DNA of 64,000 bases from the NCBI RefSeq assembly GCF_027409185.1, contig NC_084475.1, positions 15,830,130 to 15,894,129 of the forward strand, given 5' to 3'. A program made the position numbers and the translations under genes. Shown in pieces: positions 50,638-62,366 of the stretch (position 1 is the first letter of the stretch; every line of letters starts with the position of its first letter). This DNA comes from Cynocephalus volans (Eukaryota; Chordata; Mammalia; Dermoptera; Cynocephalidae). The notes below the pieces were generated by a model. The model did no database searches and was not told the origin of the DNA. It saw only the letters and a program-made list of their open reading frames with translations.

Positions 50638-51673
50638 TTGCAAACTAGTTTGAACCAATCTCTTAGATCACTGTCTTTCACTGTGATCCAGTACACAAAT
50701 ATTAGGTTGAACTTTCTGAAACTGCAGATACTTGACTGTTTTTGATCTACAACAATAGCAACTGTTTATGTTCAATAATAGTTTCATACATATATACTCT
50801 TTCATATTTCCTATTCCATTCTATTTCATTATTAAAAGCAAATGCTGGTCATGTGCTTTTGAATTAGGTTAAGTGATTGAATTAATGAATAGTATTATTC
50901 ATGAACTCTTAATTATTATTATGCATAGACCAGTACTTCTAACAAGCTTTACTTCTCCATCCCAACATCTTAGGGTGCCCCTTAAGTGTATCACTTCTGA
51001 CTTAACCACACATCTTCACACATTCTGCATCCATCACTCCAAAAGCCAAATTTAGTATGCACCTGTCCATTCTTTTCTTAGCTGTATACTCACAAAAACT
51101 GGGAGATAAATGCAACTGGGAGAGACAGTCCAAGGAGTTTATTTCCTGAACCAACTGAGAGGTCTCAAATATGGAAAATGGCTTTGACATATTCAGACCT
51201 TCCCTTTATTCAAAGTTAAACAGAATGGCACATACACTTTAAACTAAGGTCTGACAGGATGCTCTCAGGTCTTTTTTAACCACTCTGAAACGTAGAGATG
51301 AACAGCATGATTCAGATCTCCCCTTTATTTCTTCCTCCTCAGACAAAGAGCTGAATAAGATTATGTGGTTTAAGTTTGTCCTCTTTTCCTCAATTCTATA
51401 CTATTTCTCTATTTTAAAAAACAAACAAAAACATACAAAACAAAAAACTCCCCCACCCATCTGTCCAGCTCTCTCAGAGATGAATTTAGTCTCCTTTGCA
51501 AAAAATAATTGTTAAAATTACAAATAATTTAGAAGGATATCTAGTGTTCTATAGCACTGCAGGGTGGCTATAATTAATTTATTGTAGTTTCGATCAGAAG
51601 AGAGGATTTTGAATGTTTCCAACACAAAGAAATGATAAACGTGGTTTGAGGTGATTAAAAAAAAAAATCAGTA

Positions 51674-51816
51674 GGGGCCGAGCCCGTGGCGCACTTGGGA
51701 GAGTGCGGCGCTGGGAGCGCAGCGACGCTCCCGCCGCTGGTTTGGATCCTATATAGGAATGGCCGGTGCACTCACTGGCTGAGTGCCGGTCACGAAAAAG
51801 ACAAAAAAAAAAAAAA
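51674..51816 (+). mobile_element. CYN SINE, type C
   Basis: Target AAAATCAGTAG on both sides. Confidence 0.92.
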
Positions 51817-51999
51817 AAATCAGTAGTCACCAGATTTCACGGGATGAGGGAGGGAAGGAGGGAGGGATGAATAGGTGGAGCCCAGAGGTTTTTCAGGGCA
51901 GCAAAACTTTTCTATATGATACTGTAATGGTGCATACATTACATTATCCATTAGGCAAAACCCACAGAACTGTATAATACAAAGAGAGAACCCCAATAT

Positions 52000-52200
52000 A
52001 AAATTAAGTTAATAATAATATATAAATATTGATTCATAATTGTAACAGATATACCACACTAGCGTAACATGTCAATAATAGGAGAGTATGTGGTGTATAT
52101 GTGGGTGCGAGAGAGGATGGGAATCATCTGTACTTTCTGCTCAATTTCTCTGTAAAATTAAAACTGCTATAAGAATAAAGAAAATCATTTAAATGCTTAT
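52000..52200 (+). repeat. L1M 3' end
   Basis: 'acagatataccacactagcg', 'ttctctgtaaaattaaaact'. This is a common old L1 end. Confidence 0.55.
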
Positions 52201-52374
52201 TACATTTTATTTAGCAGATCACTGAAATAAAAAATGGAAATTAAAATAATAATTTAAAATTTCATTTTCTATGCCCAGAAAAACATGTGGGAAAACTCTT
52301 CCCTTAATATTCCAAATTTTGTAACTTGTGGCAAAGTTAGCCACATAATATGCCTTTGAGATATGAATCATACG

Positions 52375-52468
52375 GCCTAGCCAGTTAGCTCAGTTGGTTA
52401 GAGCAAAGCTTTATAACTCCAAGGTTACGGGTTCAAATCCCCATACTGGCCAGCCACCCAGAAAAATA
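52375..52468 (+). mobile_element. CYN SINE, type A monomer
   Basis: GGCCTAGCCAGTTAGCTCAG start, B box GGTTCAAATCC, followed by a (TA)n tract. Confidence 0.82.
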
Positions 52469-53032
52469 TATATATATGAACTGTATGTTTACAACTAATG
52501 GATCCCAACCAGTTACAGATTTTGTTCCTTCTCCACTCTCACTTGACTCGGAAAAAAATATACATATACATATGAATGGTAAGGAAAACAAGTATTATCT
52601 GACAATTATTGGACTTTAAAGTGTTTCACAAAGGCCCCAAGGGTATAGGAAATTCTAAAATGATCTCATGTAGTCACAACTCACTTTACAGGGAAATAAC
52701 ACTCCACATTCCAAACAACAGATAAAATTCAAACCTGTTTACGCTGTTCTAATTATGATTCACCCTGAGGATCTTTTTTCATTAGCTAAGCACTATAAAG
52801 ACCAATGTCTCATTATAAACAAACATATTTCTTACATCTAGTACTAACTCAAATCATCACCTAGATAACCAGAATGCTAAAGAATCCTGTGGATGGGTCC
52901 TTTGCTTCCTAAGGTATCAGAGAATCATGAAATCCTGAGGAATGTTTTTCCTTAAAGACTCATGAGGGCACAATTTAGTATTAAGCATTTATTATAAGAT
53001 CTAACTTCAAAAAATATGTTATTCAGTATTTA

Positions 53033-53198
53033 TTTTTATTTTTTGAAGATGACCAGTAAGGGGATCTTAACCCCGGACTTGGTGTTGTCAGCACCACGCT
53101 CTCCCAAGTGAGCAAACCGGCCATCCCTCTATGGGATCGGAACCCATGGCCTTGGTGTTATCAGCACCACACTCTCCCAAGCGAGCCAAGGGCCGGCC
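53033..53198 (-). mobile_element. CYN SINE, type B dimer
   Basis: Target TTATTCAGTATTT on both sides. Confidence 0.9.
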
Positions 53199-53436
53199 CT
53201 TATTCAGTATTTAAAATGAATAGAAAGCTCTTGGCCTGGTCTCTGGTTTCTCATTTGCATGAAATGCAGGCCAATTGGTAGATTATGGTATTCAGCCCCA
53301 GCACCCTACACAGCCCTTACTTCACACTGAAAGTAACAACAGTGGGAGACACTGTGTTAGACATCTAAAATATACAATCTCATTTAATCTTCACCATAAG
53401 GTGTTTAACTCTTAGGGTTGTGAGGATGACTCCCAG

Positions 53437-53560
53437 AGTTGCTTCTCAATTCCATATTGCTTTGAAAATATATTTCTGGGGATAGGACCCCAGGCACTTG
53501 TATTTTTTTAAAAGCTTGCCAGGGGATTCTAATGCAAAACCACAATGCAGAACCAGTCAG
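53437..53560 (-). repeat. MER5A-type hAT element
   Basis: 'ttaaaagcttgccagggga', 'ttctaatgcaaaacc'. Reverse of the copy at 47450. Confidence 0.6.
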
Positions 53561-54395
53561 TCATAGTTAAAAACAGCATCCTCCTAACTCGAAAATAACC
53601 TTCTTCAGCACAGCTGGCCCTCTCCAGTACTTCAGAGCCTCCATAAAGACCTTGGAAAAACTTTCCAACAGCCCTCCCTCAAATCCTGGGATTCCATTGT
53701 CCACTGACCTAGTGGTGTCACAATCTCCCACACAATCATATACTTTAACTCTGGGTTCACTTCCTCCCATCTTTCAACCTAAAGTTTATCTTTCTCAATA
53801 GCCGAGACATGACATTAGTTAGTAAATTCCCTTTAGATAGACTGCAATCAGATTATCAAAGTAATTCCCATGAAAACATGAACAAGAAAAACACTGAGAC
53901 AAATAACCCGATATTCCTATTTTTGAAAAGTTCCTAAGATCTTTGGTTTTGGCATCAAGCAGCTTGTGTAAATATGCAGGGTGCTTGAGTTACAAATTCT
54001 CTCTTCTTCATATACAGAACTTTGATAACCTAGATACTACTGGCCACTTTTAGGATATAAACATGCAGGGTATAAACATGTAGCAGAAAGTTTACCTTAG
54101 TAGTTGAAAGTTAAGCAAAATCGCAGTAAAACTGCCATCATTTGAACCTTCCCTCTCAAGCTAAGTAATTAAAATGCTAAAATTATTTCGTTTTCTAAAA
54201 TTCACTTAGATTAAAGGTATTTTTAATAAGGGCTCCATAAATTTTAGCACAAAATATTCATTTAATTCTACCAAAAGTTTTTCTACTATGAAAGAACCTA
54301 AAGTTTTACTCAATAGCTGAAATATGACATTAGAAATTCTTCTGACCTATGATTAAACAAGAACCAATCAACACCCCCTACCATAATAAGGCTCT

Positions 54396-54536
54396 TTTTT
54401 TTTTTTGTCTTTTTTGTGACCGGCACTCAGCCAGTAGTGAGTGCACCGGCCATTCCTATATAGGATCCGAACCCGCGGCACGAGCGACCCTGCGCTCCCA
54501 GCACCGCACTCTCCCGAGTGCGCCACGGGCTCGGCC
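54396..54536 (-). mobile_element. CYN SINE, type C
   Basis: Target CATAATAA[G/A]GCTCTTT on both sides. Confidence 0.9.
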
Positions 54537-54754
54537 CATAATAAAGCTCTTTGACTTGAATTTCGACCCTAACTTTCTAGGAAACCACAAAATTCCACTA
54601 ATCAATTGTACCTAGAGCAACAAGACAAATATCCTTACCCAATCTCTTCATACTAAGAATTCTTGGGGGGCAAGCTTCCCACAGTGTTTCACAATACAAA
54701 TTTTAAAATAGGTTGGTAGTAGGAAAATAAAAAAGATCGGTAGCATGATACGTA

Positions 54755-54837
54755 CCAGGGCTATTTCAAAAAATTCATGGAAAGATTTGTATTATCTTTC
54801 AATTCTATTTTTCCACAAACTTTTTGAAATACCCTCA
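54755..54837. mobile_element. Mariner-like MITE, 83 bp
   Basis: A near-palindrome between TA dinucleotides (54753-54754, 54838-54839). Ends read AGGGCTATTTCAAAAA and, reversed, GAGGGTATTTCAAAAA. It could fold into one long hairpin. Confidence 0.8.
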
Positions 54838-55644
54838 TACAGGAAAATAAAAGTTCAATTGATCCAAGATTAAGACTCATACAAAGCTAAAAAACCTATT
54901 GAATTCCTGCTGTCTTGGGGAGGCTCATTTGCTATAGAAATGGGAATGTAAAGACCCTATCACAACAGAGGTACAATGAACTAAGTGATTTACAAGACAT
55001 GATAGTACATGGGGATTGATCCAAAAAGGCCATAATTGGTAGATGGAGAATCAACAAATGAGCATCAGTAAATACAAACTCTAGTCCCAGTTTTGTAGTT
55101 TTGTCTATGTGACAGCAATCCTTCTGGACTGGACTTTGGCTTTCTCATCCCTAAAGTTGGGGTTAGTATTAGACAATCTGTGATTATAAAGCTGTGATCT
55201 TTCCCCATACATTTGAATTAATAACAAATGCTCTGAATATTTAAGGCTCTAAGAATGGATATATGTAGATATTTTCTGTCCCTCAAAGTCCTCAAACAAG
55301 GAACTAAAATTTTACTTTAGATTAAGGAATATTTATCAAAATTAGGGATAGAATGTTTAAGTGATTTATCAGCAGAGAAGGCAAAACCAGAACCTTTTCC
55401 TAGCTGTACCTAGTTCTGCCTCAGGTAGTGGATACAGAAAATACCTGGGAATAAACAGACATTATGATCCAGTTTTTTTGCTAGTAAAGTTGCATATTTG
55501 GAACTGGACCTACCTAAGCTTTTTGAAGAGGCTGAAATTTCCGTTGCTAGTCATTGTTTTGCATCAGTCTGCCAGAAATGCGAAGTAGATTCATTTCTTC
55601 CTTGAAATGTTACTTCTAGTAGGCCTATTCATATCATTTCTCCT

Positions 55645-55746
55645 TTCTTTTTCTTTTTTTGGGGCAGCTGGCTAGTATGGGGGTCTGAACCCTTGACTTG
55701 GTGTTATTACACCATGCTCTAACCAACTGAGCTAATCGGCCAGCCC
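55645..55746 (-). mobile_element. CYN SINE, type A monomer
   Basis: Reverse monomer ending GAGCTAATCGGCCAGCCC. It lies just outside the SUMO2 poly(A) signal. Confidence 0.82.
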
Positions 55747-55809
55747 AATGTGTTATTTTCTAAGCTTCAATTTCCTACTTAGTATCTCTCAGAATAAAGA
55801 AAACAGCTC

Positions 55810-56414
55810 ATTTTAAACAAGAAGTTTATTTAAACAACAAGACGCTTGACTTGAAGGGAAAACTATCTAGGATTCATTTTTTAAGAGTAATTTACCCCTA
55901 CTTAAAGACAGATTGCCCTACATGTAACAGCTACGTACAAAAAAGTTATAAAATTGTCCTTGGTTTTACAATGATAAATGAAAAACATTAAAATTTTCCA
56001 ATCGAACAAGGTATTTAAGGATTTTTATGTTGTTGTGGGTTTTTTTGTTAAAACAGTGAGAGCAAAATAACTTACTGGAATATAAAGATAAGAGCTGAAT
56101 GAGCATGCCACTAATGGAGAAAGGGGGTATTTTCACAGAACCAGTATTTTTTCCCATCCCATCTCCACTTGATGTCAATCAAAACATACCATTGGCCATT
56201 TAGTTAAAAAAAAAAAAAAAAATGCAATATGTTTGTGCACATACACCAGTTACTTTATGTACAATAAAGGAACAGGGAAGGGGAAAATGAAAGAATAGCA
56301 AAAATTATACTGTAGTAGTCAGGATGTGATGGAACCAAACTGCAGTTTTCTAATTGAGAATGTATTCTTGGTCTGCAAGAAGAGAGTTCTGGAGTAAAGT
56401 AGCAGGTTCCCTTT
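55810..56414 (-). other. SUMO2: SUMO2 3' UTR
   Basis: Runs from the TAG stop to the AATAAA at 55825-55830. The stretch near 56090-56130 resembles the mammalian SUMO2 3' UTR from memory. No SINE has inserted in it, unlike its surroundings. Confidence 0.7.
55825..55830 (-). terminator. SUMO2: SUMO2 poly(A) signal AATAAA
   Basis: TTTATT on the plus strand, about 585 bp after the SUMO2 stop. Confidence 0.65.
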
Positions 56415-58610
56415 CTAGTAGACACCTCCTGTCTGCTGCTGGAACACATCAATTGTATCTTCATCCTCCATTTCCAACTAGCGTAAAAGAGAAAAAAACA
56501 TTTAAAATCACTGATTATGAAGTTCTTCAGATTTATAATTTTCAGATTTAAATACCCTGAAAAAATATACAAGCTCTACCCACTTACAGGGTTCAATATT
56601 TTATTTTATTTTATTTATTTATTTTTTTTTTTTATTTTTTATTTTTTTTTAATTTTTTTTTAAAAGATGACCGGTAAGGGGATCTTAACCCTTGACTTGG
56701 TGTTGTCAGCACCACGCTCACCCAGTGAGCAAACCGGCCATCCGTATATGGGATCCGAACCCGTGGCCTTAGTGTTATCAGCACCGCACTCACCCGAGTG
56801 AGCCACGGCCCGGCCCCAGGGTTCAATATTTTAGATGTCACACAGCTCAATTCAGCATCAGACTTGGTAACTTTTCACTTGGTCTCCTTTTTTATAAGTG
56901 TTACAGAAAGCTTGTTTTTAAGTTAAAAACTAAATATGTCCATGAGATCTACAGAAGGGTGATGTGGGTAAAGGATCTCACTGTAATGTTTAAATTAGCA
57001 AAAGACTGGAAATAACTTAATTATCAATAGCAACCCAAAGAAATAAACATGGTACAATCATACATGAAATACCATGTAGCTGTTAAAGAATATTTACATG
57101 TACAGAAATGGAAAGATCCCTAAGATATATTAGGCTAAAAAAAAAATTGGAAAACTAAGCAAAATAGCTCATGATATGACTATATTTTTGTTTTTACAAG
57201 TTTATGTGTGCATGTGTGTGTGCATAAAAGAATATATCCTTCTCTGTACACAAAACAGAATGGTTACCACTATGCACCAAGGGTGAGGACTGGATGCGAA
57301 GAGAGGACTTTTTTTTTTTTTAAAGATGACTTGTAAGGGGATCTTAACCCTTGACTCGGTGTTGTCAGCACCACGCTCTCCCAAGTGAGCGAACCGGCCA
57401 TCCCTACATGGGATTCGAACCCATGGCCTTGGTGTTACCAGCACCACACTCTCCTGAGTGAGCCACGGGCTGGCCCAAGAGAGGACTTTTGAATTACATG
57501 TTTACTTGTTTAAGAGCTGACCAGTTAGCTCAGTTGGTTAGAACACAGCGTTATAACACCAAGGTCAAGGGTTCGGATCCCCGTACTGGCCAGCCACAAA
57601 AACTACATACATACTTGTTTACGAAAAAAAATGTAAATACTGTAAATAATGTAAATAAAGTTTACATGATTCACTATTCACACATTATACATAAAACAAT
57701 CATGTTTACAATAAGAAAGTCTTGGCACATATGGCAACACTGTAAAGTGAATCAGCTTTGTAACAATTATGCTGCTAGTTACCTTTGAAAAAGTCCTTCT
57801 AGAAACCGGTATTTTTTTATTTAACATAGTTGATTTACATAATCTGTGGGGTACAGAGTTGAATATCAATACCTATGTGCCATGTGATGCTCAAATCAGG
57901 ATAATTAGTATATTCAACATTATACAACATAATCGTTTTTCATTTCCCTTTACCAATTCCTCCATTATCCCCCCCTACAAAAAAAAACCTGGTAATTTTG
58001 GAGATAAAACTGCCACCGTGGGCACCTTAAAGAATGAAACTCAAATATACTTGATGGGATACTAAGAAAAAAAAGAAAAAAAAAAAATGTTTAAAAAAGG
58101 CTAAGATGGGGGCCAGCCCATGGCTCACTCGGGAGAGTGTGGTGCTGATAACACCAAGGCCACAGGTTCGGATCCCAAATAGGGATGGCCAGTTAGCTCA
58201 CTGGGTGAGCATAGTGCTGACAACACCAAGTCAAGGGTTAAAATCCCCTTACCAGTCATCTTAAAAAAAAAAAAAAAAAAAAAATATTGTGAGAACAATT
58301 CTAAAATGAATCAATTGCAACCTAAAGTTAATTCAATTCCAAATTCTAAAATTAAATTCCAACTCAATGTGAAGATTTTATGCCTCAAGGTTACAGTTCT
58401 GAACAAATAATCCTCACAATTTAATATTTACAACTAGCATAGCAGACAATCCTCAATTTTGATGGTGGTTAAGGAGGGCTTAAAGACAAATAATACATTC
58501 TAATTATCTGACAGTTTAGCACAATGGATTTTTTATTCACTATGTCTCTTAAAATCATCAAAACAAGCCTATCTGCTAAAATAAACTATTGAAATGTTTA
58601 GTTCTATATT

Positions 58611-58646
<36 letters not shown>

Positions 58647-60158
58647 TGACTGGTAAGGAGATCTTAACCCTTGGCTTGGTGTTATCAGCACCACGCTCTC
58701 CCGAGTGAGCCACAGGCCGGCCCTGTATTGAAACTTTAAAAATGCCTTCATTTCCCTCCCTCATTTATCATGACAATTTAGCTCCTCCTTGTGGCTACGT
58801 ACTATAATTGCTTCTTAGAGACTGTCACCTGTGGAAATTTCTTCACAATAGTCCTTCAAGTACAACTTGTAGATATTTCAAATATTTGATGATTCTCAAT
58901 AAAACCACAATCTGGATGTGCTAATTCACTCATGCCATATTTATCATTTTCTAGTTTTTACTGGGTCATAAAACTGAAATTCAAAAATACGAATACGAGG
59001 GATCTAATTTAAATTTCTGCTAGCACAATATTAATTTTTTTTTCTAAGACTTTTCTAAGTCTATAGAGGATAAAAATAAAGACAATGAGGGGTGACAATC
59101 AGCTTTGTATCGCATGAATATCCATAACCAATAAAAAATTTAAAAAATTAAAAATAAACAAAGAGCTTCTGCCATAGAAGATAGCCCAACCAACTCCATA
59201 CAAAGTGACAGTACAAGCTGAAGTGAGATGTAAAGAGATTAAAAGAGTGCCACCTTGTCTTAAGGGTTTGGAAAGTCACCTATTACCAAGACCTCTCCCT
59301 GTCAAACTAAGCTATCAGGAGACTTGGCAGTTAGAGCCATTAGTTCCCTCTAGATCACTAGGTTAGGTGAAAGAGAATTCAATTCAGCATGAGGAGCTAA
59401 ATGGTCAGATCAACAGCCAACCAATCACCTGTGGTGAACCCTAGGCACGATTACGGACTACAGCAACAAAAACAAAACTACATTCTTTTTTTTTTTTTTT
59501 TTTTTTTTTAAAAGATGACCGGTAAGGGGATCTCAACCCTTGGCTTGGTGTTGTCAGCACCACGCTCAGCCAGTGAGCAAACCGGCCATCCCTATATAGG
59601 ATCCGAACCCGTGGCCTTGGTGTTATCAGCAACGCACTCTACCGAGTGAGCCACGGGCCGGCCCAAAACTACATTCTGAAGACAGGAGTTTAAATTATTT
59701 TCTCCAAATGCTGGTAATAAGATAAAATAGGATTTATTAAAGTAAGTCAATGACTTATCCCCTTTACTGAGTGATAACAGGATATTTAAAAAACACCGGC
59801 ATTTCCTGAAACCATTCTTATTTCTTCCCTTCTCTTCCCATTTGACCATATTTCACATAGCTTTATACTCTAAAAGAACTATATTCCAGGGCTGGCCAGT
59901 TAGCTCAGGTCTTTAGAGCGTGAGGTTATACCACCTAGGTCAAGGGTTTGGATCCCTGTACTGGCCGGCCACAGAAACAAAAACAAAATATATTCCAATG
60001 TCTAGAAGTTCACAAATTCATAAACAAAGCTGTTGAAATATTACAAAACACAACTGTTTTTCTAATTAGCACAATGAGATATTTACCTGTGCAGGTGTGT
60101 CTGTTTCATTGATTGGCTGCCCGTCAAATCGGAATCTGATCTGCCTCATTGATAAACC
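56415..60158 (-). CDS. SUMO2: SUMO2, last two coding exons (5' part outside window)
   Basis: Small ubiquitin-like modifier 2, conjugated to lysines in mainly nuclear proteins by UBA2/SAE1 and UBC9. Exon 3 is 60158-60087 (72 nt, phase 0): [20 protein letters not shown] then TPAQ, residues 52-75. Exon 4 is 56477-56415 (63 nt): [20 protein letters not shown] and stop, residues 76-95. Both junctions are GT-AG. The QQQTGG|VY end is the maturation site, where SENP proteases remove VY to expose the diglycine. VY after GG fits SUMO2, whereas SUMO3 has a longer tail. Exons 1-2, which include the K11 chain-forming site and the SIM-binding strand, lie beyond 64000. The intact introns show this is the gene and not one of the common processed pseudogenes. 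Confidence 0.96.
56604..56816 (-). mobile_element. CYN SINE, type B dimer with long T/A-rich tail
   Basis: Target CAGGGTTCAATATTTTA (56587-56603, 56817-56833). It lies about 130 bp from SUMO2 exon 4. Confidence 0.92.
56990..57300 (+). repeat. L1M/HAL1-type LINE fragment
   Basis: 'gcaaaagactggaaataact', 'taccatgtagctgttaaaga'. Continues past the SINE at 57313-57475. Confidence 0.5.
57313..57475 (-). mobile_element. CYN SINE, type B dimer
   Basis: Target AAGAGAGGACTTTT (57299-57312, 57477-57490). Confidence 0.92.
57514..57605 (+). mobile_element. CYN SINE, type A monomer
   Basis: GAGCTGACCAGTTAGCTCAG start, B box GGTTCGGATCC. Target ACTTGTTTA on both sides. Confidence 0.85.
58109..58284 (+). 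mobile_element. CYN SINE, type B dimer
   Basis: Full dimer with an A-tail. The target is A-rich and unclear. Confidence 0.87.
58618..58722 (-). mobile_element. CYN SINE, type B single-unit chimera
   Basis: Unit-1 start joined to unit-2 end. Target T[A/G]TATTGAAACTTT on both sides shows it inserted in this short form. Confidence 0.88.
59488..59663 (-). mobile_element. CYN SINE, type B dimer
   Basis: Target AAAACTACATTCT (59474-59486, 59665-59677). Confidence 0.92.
59889..59982 (+). mobile_element. CYN SINE, type A monomer
   Basis: GGGCTGGCCAGTTAGCTCAG start, (CAAAAA) tail. Target TATATTCCA on both sides. Confidence 0.83.
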
Positions 60159-60293
60159 CTGAACAAGAGAATTTAAAAGTAATGAGAAGCATGTAGAGTA
60201 TGAACTCCATTTAGATAAAATTATATGCATATTTAGTCATGAATATATTATAAAACAAATACCTAAATAAACAATCAATATGTTAATAGTTCT

Positions 60294-60462
60294 TTTTTTT
60301 TTTTTTTAAAGATGACCGGTAAGGGGATCTTAACCCTTGACTTGGTGTTGTCAGCACCACACTCACCCAGTGAGCAAACTGGCCATCCCTATATGGGATC
60401 CGAACCTGTGGCCTTGGTGTTATCAGCACCGCACTCTCCCGAGTGAGCCACAGGCCGACCCC
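60294..60462 (-). mobile_element. CYN SINE, type B dimer
   Basis: Target AATATGTTAATAGTTCT (60277-60293, 60464-60480). Confidence 0.93.
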
Positions 60463-60489
60463 AAATATGTTAATAGTTCTCTGTGGGTA

Positions 60490-60521
60490 TTCTGATCCCC
60501 ATACAGGCCAACTACCAAAAG
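60490..60521 (+). mobile_element. CYN SINE, severely 5'-truncated (about 32 bp)
   Basis: Only GATCCCCATACAGGCCAACT and a short tail remain. Outer duplications AATAGTTCTCTGTGGGTA (60472-60489) and AATAGTTCTATGTGGGTA (60722-60739) bracket it and the next element. Confidence 0.65.
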
Positions 60522-60526
60522 CAAAT

Positions 60527-60532
<6 letters not shown>

Positions 60533-60565
<33 letters not shown>

Positions 60566-60714
60566 TGACCGATAAGGGGATCTTAACCCTTGACTTGGTG
60601 TTGTCAGCACCACGCTCAGCCAGTGAGCGAACCAGCCATCCATATATGGGATCCGAACCTGGGGCCTTGGTGTTATCAGCACCGCACTCTCCCGAGTGAG
60701 CCACAGGCCGGCCC
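60533..60714 (-). mobile_element. CYN SINE, type B dimer
   Basis: Inserted into the right-hand duplication of the truncated monomer. Target AAA[G/C]CAAATAGTTCT-like. Confidence 0.88.
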
Positions 60715-60823
60715 AAAAACAAATAGTTCTATGTGGGTAAAAAGACTTGGGGTGATTCTCATTTTCTTTAAACTATAGTATGTTTGAGTTTTTTTGGTTG
60801 TGATTTTTTAAAATTTTCTTTTT

Positions 60824-60984
60824 GGGGCCGGCCTGTGGCTCACTCGGGAGAGTGTGATGCTGATAATACCAAGGCCACAGGTTCAGATCCCATATAGGGA
60901 TGGCTGGTTGGTTCACTTGGGAGTGTGGTGCTGACACCACCAAGTCAAGGGTTAAGATCCCCTTACTGGTCATCTTAAAAAAAA
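60824..60984 (+). mobile_element. CYN SINE, type B dimer
   Basis: Full dimer. Target close to AAAATTTTCTTTTTG / AAAAATTCTTTTTTG. Confidence 0.85.
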
Positions 60985-61117
60985 AAAAATTCTTTTTTGT
61001 TTTTATTTTGAAAAATAATCTTTTTTATAAAAGCTTTATTGCTTTTGAGACCACAGCTGCTACAAGCTTGAATAGATTATAACATGAAACAAATTTTTCA
61101 TTTAAATAAGTCAGAAA

Positions 61118-61307
61118 GGGGCCGGCCCATGGCTCACTCGGTAGAGTGCGGTGCTGATAACACCAAGGCCCCGGGTTCGGATCCCATATATGGATGGCCG
61201 GTTCGCTCACTGGCTGAGTGTGGTGCTGACAACACCAAGTCAAGGGTTAAGATCCCCTTACCGGTCATCTTTTAAAAAAAATAAATAAATAATAATAATA
61301 ATAATGA
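61118..61307 (+). mobile_element. CYN SINE, type B dimer with (AAT)n tail
   Basis: The tail changes from A8 to (AAAT)n then (AAT)n. Confidence 0.88.
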
Positions 61308-61569
61308 AAACTGAGTCACCTAAAAAGTTGTTAATGATTAAAATAAAACTTTGCCTAAAAGCTACTTTACCTTCACTTCTACCCAAGCAGTTCCTACCAC
61401 TATGCAAACTAATGCCCCACACATAGCACAATGCTAGGCATACCACGGGCATTAAGTTCTTATCCTTGAGCTTCCACCACAAGCAATAGCTGTCCCTAAA
61501 AACACCCATAGGACCACAATCTACACCCATGAAATTCCTGGAATAGCTCAAAAGAAGCACCTGCTTTTA

Positions 61570-61735
61570 AATTTCCTTCTTAGTACTTACCCAAACCAGT
61601 AATTATTATTTGTTAAAATCTCATTAGAAACAAGCTCCAGGAGGAATAGGAACCTTGGTTACACTGTATCCCTCCCACACATTAGGTGCTGCTCACTAAG
61701 TACTGATGGAATAAAATGAATGAAAAGCAATATCC
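61570..61735 (+). repeat. L2 LINE 3' end
   Basis: 'aacaagctccaggaggaat', 'ccacacattaggtgctgctc', ending 'aatgaatg'. Confidence 0.55.
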
Positions 61736-61756
61736 ATCTAACCATACTTCATTTTC

Positions 61757-61759
<3 letters not shown>

Positions 61760-61787
<28 letters not shown>

Positions 61788-61940
61788 GATGACCTGTAAG
61801 GGGATCTTAACCCTTGACTTGGGGTTGTCAGCACCACACTCTCCCAATTGAGGGAACGGGACAACCCTATATAGGGGTCCAAATCCACGGCCTTGGTGTT
61901 ATCAGCACCACACTCTCCCAAGTGAGCCATGTACCAGCCC
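61760..61940 (-). mobile_element. CYN SINE, type B dimer, diverged
   Basis: Reverse dimer with several substitutions in unit 2. Confidence 0.85.
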
Positions 61941-62193
61941 TTATCTTATTTAAAAAATAAAAATAAATCAGAAGATACTAAGAATTTGAGCAGCTTTATT
62001 ACCAACAGGAAATTTTAAAATTGTATTTATTAGAGTTTAGCTTCAAGATATTTTTATATGCATGTAAAGAAATAAATGAGCCTAAACATGCCCCTTCTGC
62101 AAAACTGATTCGTGTTTTACTTATCAAGCTTGCTTACCTAACAAAGTGATGGAGACGGGGGAGAGAAACACAGAATCAAAGCTGTTGGTAAAA

Positions 62194-62366
62194 GGCCGGC
62201 CCGTGGCTCACTCGGTAGAGTGCGGTGCTGATAACACCAAGGCCACGGGTTCAGATCCTATATAGGGATGGCCGGTTTGCTCACTGGCTGAGCGTGGTGC
62301 TGACAACACCAAGCCAAGGGTTGAGATCCCCTTACCGGTCATCTTTTATTAAAAAAAAAAAAAAAA
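62194..62366 (+). mobile_element. CYN SINE, type B dimer
   Basis: Target AAAGCTGTTGGTAAA on both sides. Confidence 0.92.

Larger units (their letters stand above)
45500..55810. other. JPT1-SUMO2 intergenic region (about 10 kb)
   Basis: Lies upstream of JPT1 and downstream of SUMO2. It is repeat-rich: about 17 CYN SINEs, MIR copies (about 46950-47100, 47230-47420), MER5A-type elements (about 47450-47565 forward, 53437-53560 reverse), an L1 3' fragment (about 52000-52200) and a mariner-like MITE. No gene was recognised. Confidence 0.7.
56478..60086 (-). other. SUMO2: SUMO2 intron 3 (3.6 kb)
   Basis: Holds seven CYN SINEs and LINE fragments (about 56990-57300 and 57785-57960). No coding sequence is seen. 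Confidence 0.85.

Noticed and set aside
56415-60158. SUMO2 processed pseudogene
   Set aside because: The two exons are separated by a 3.6-kb GT-AG intron, are intact, and sit in the expected gene order.
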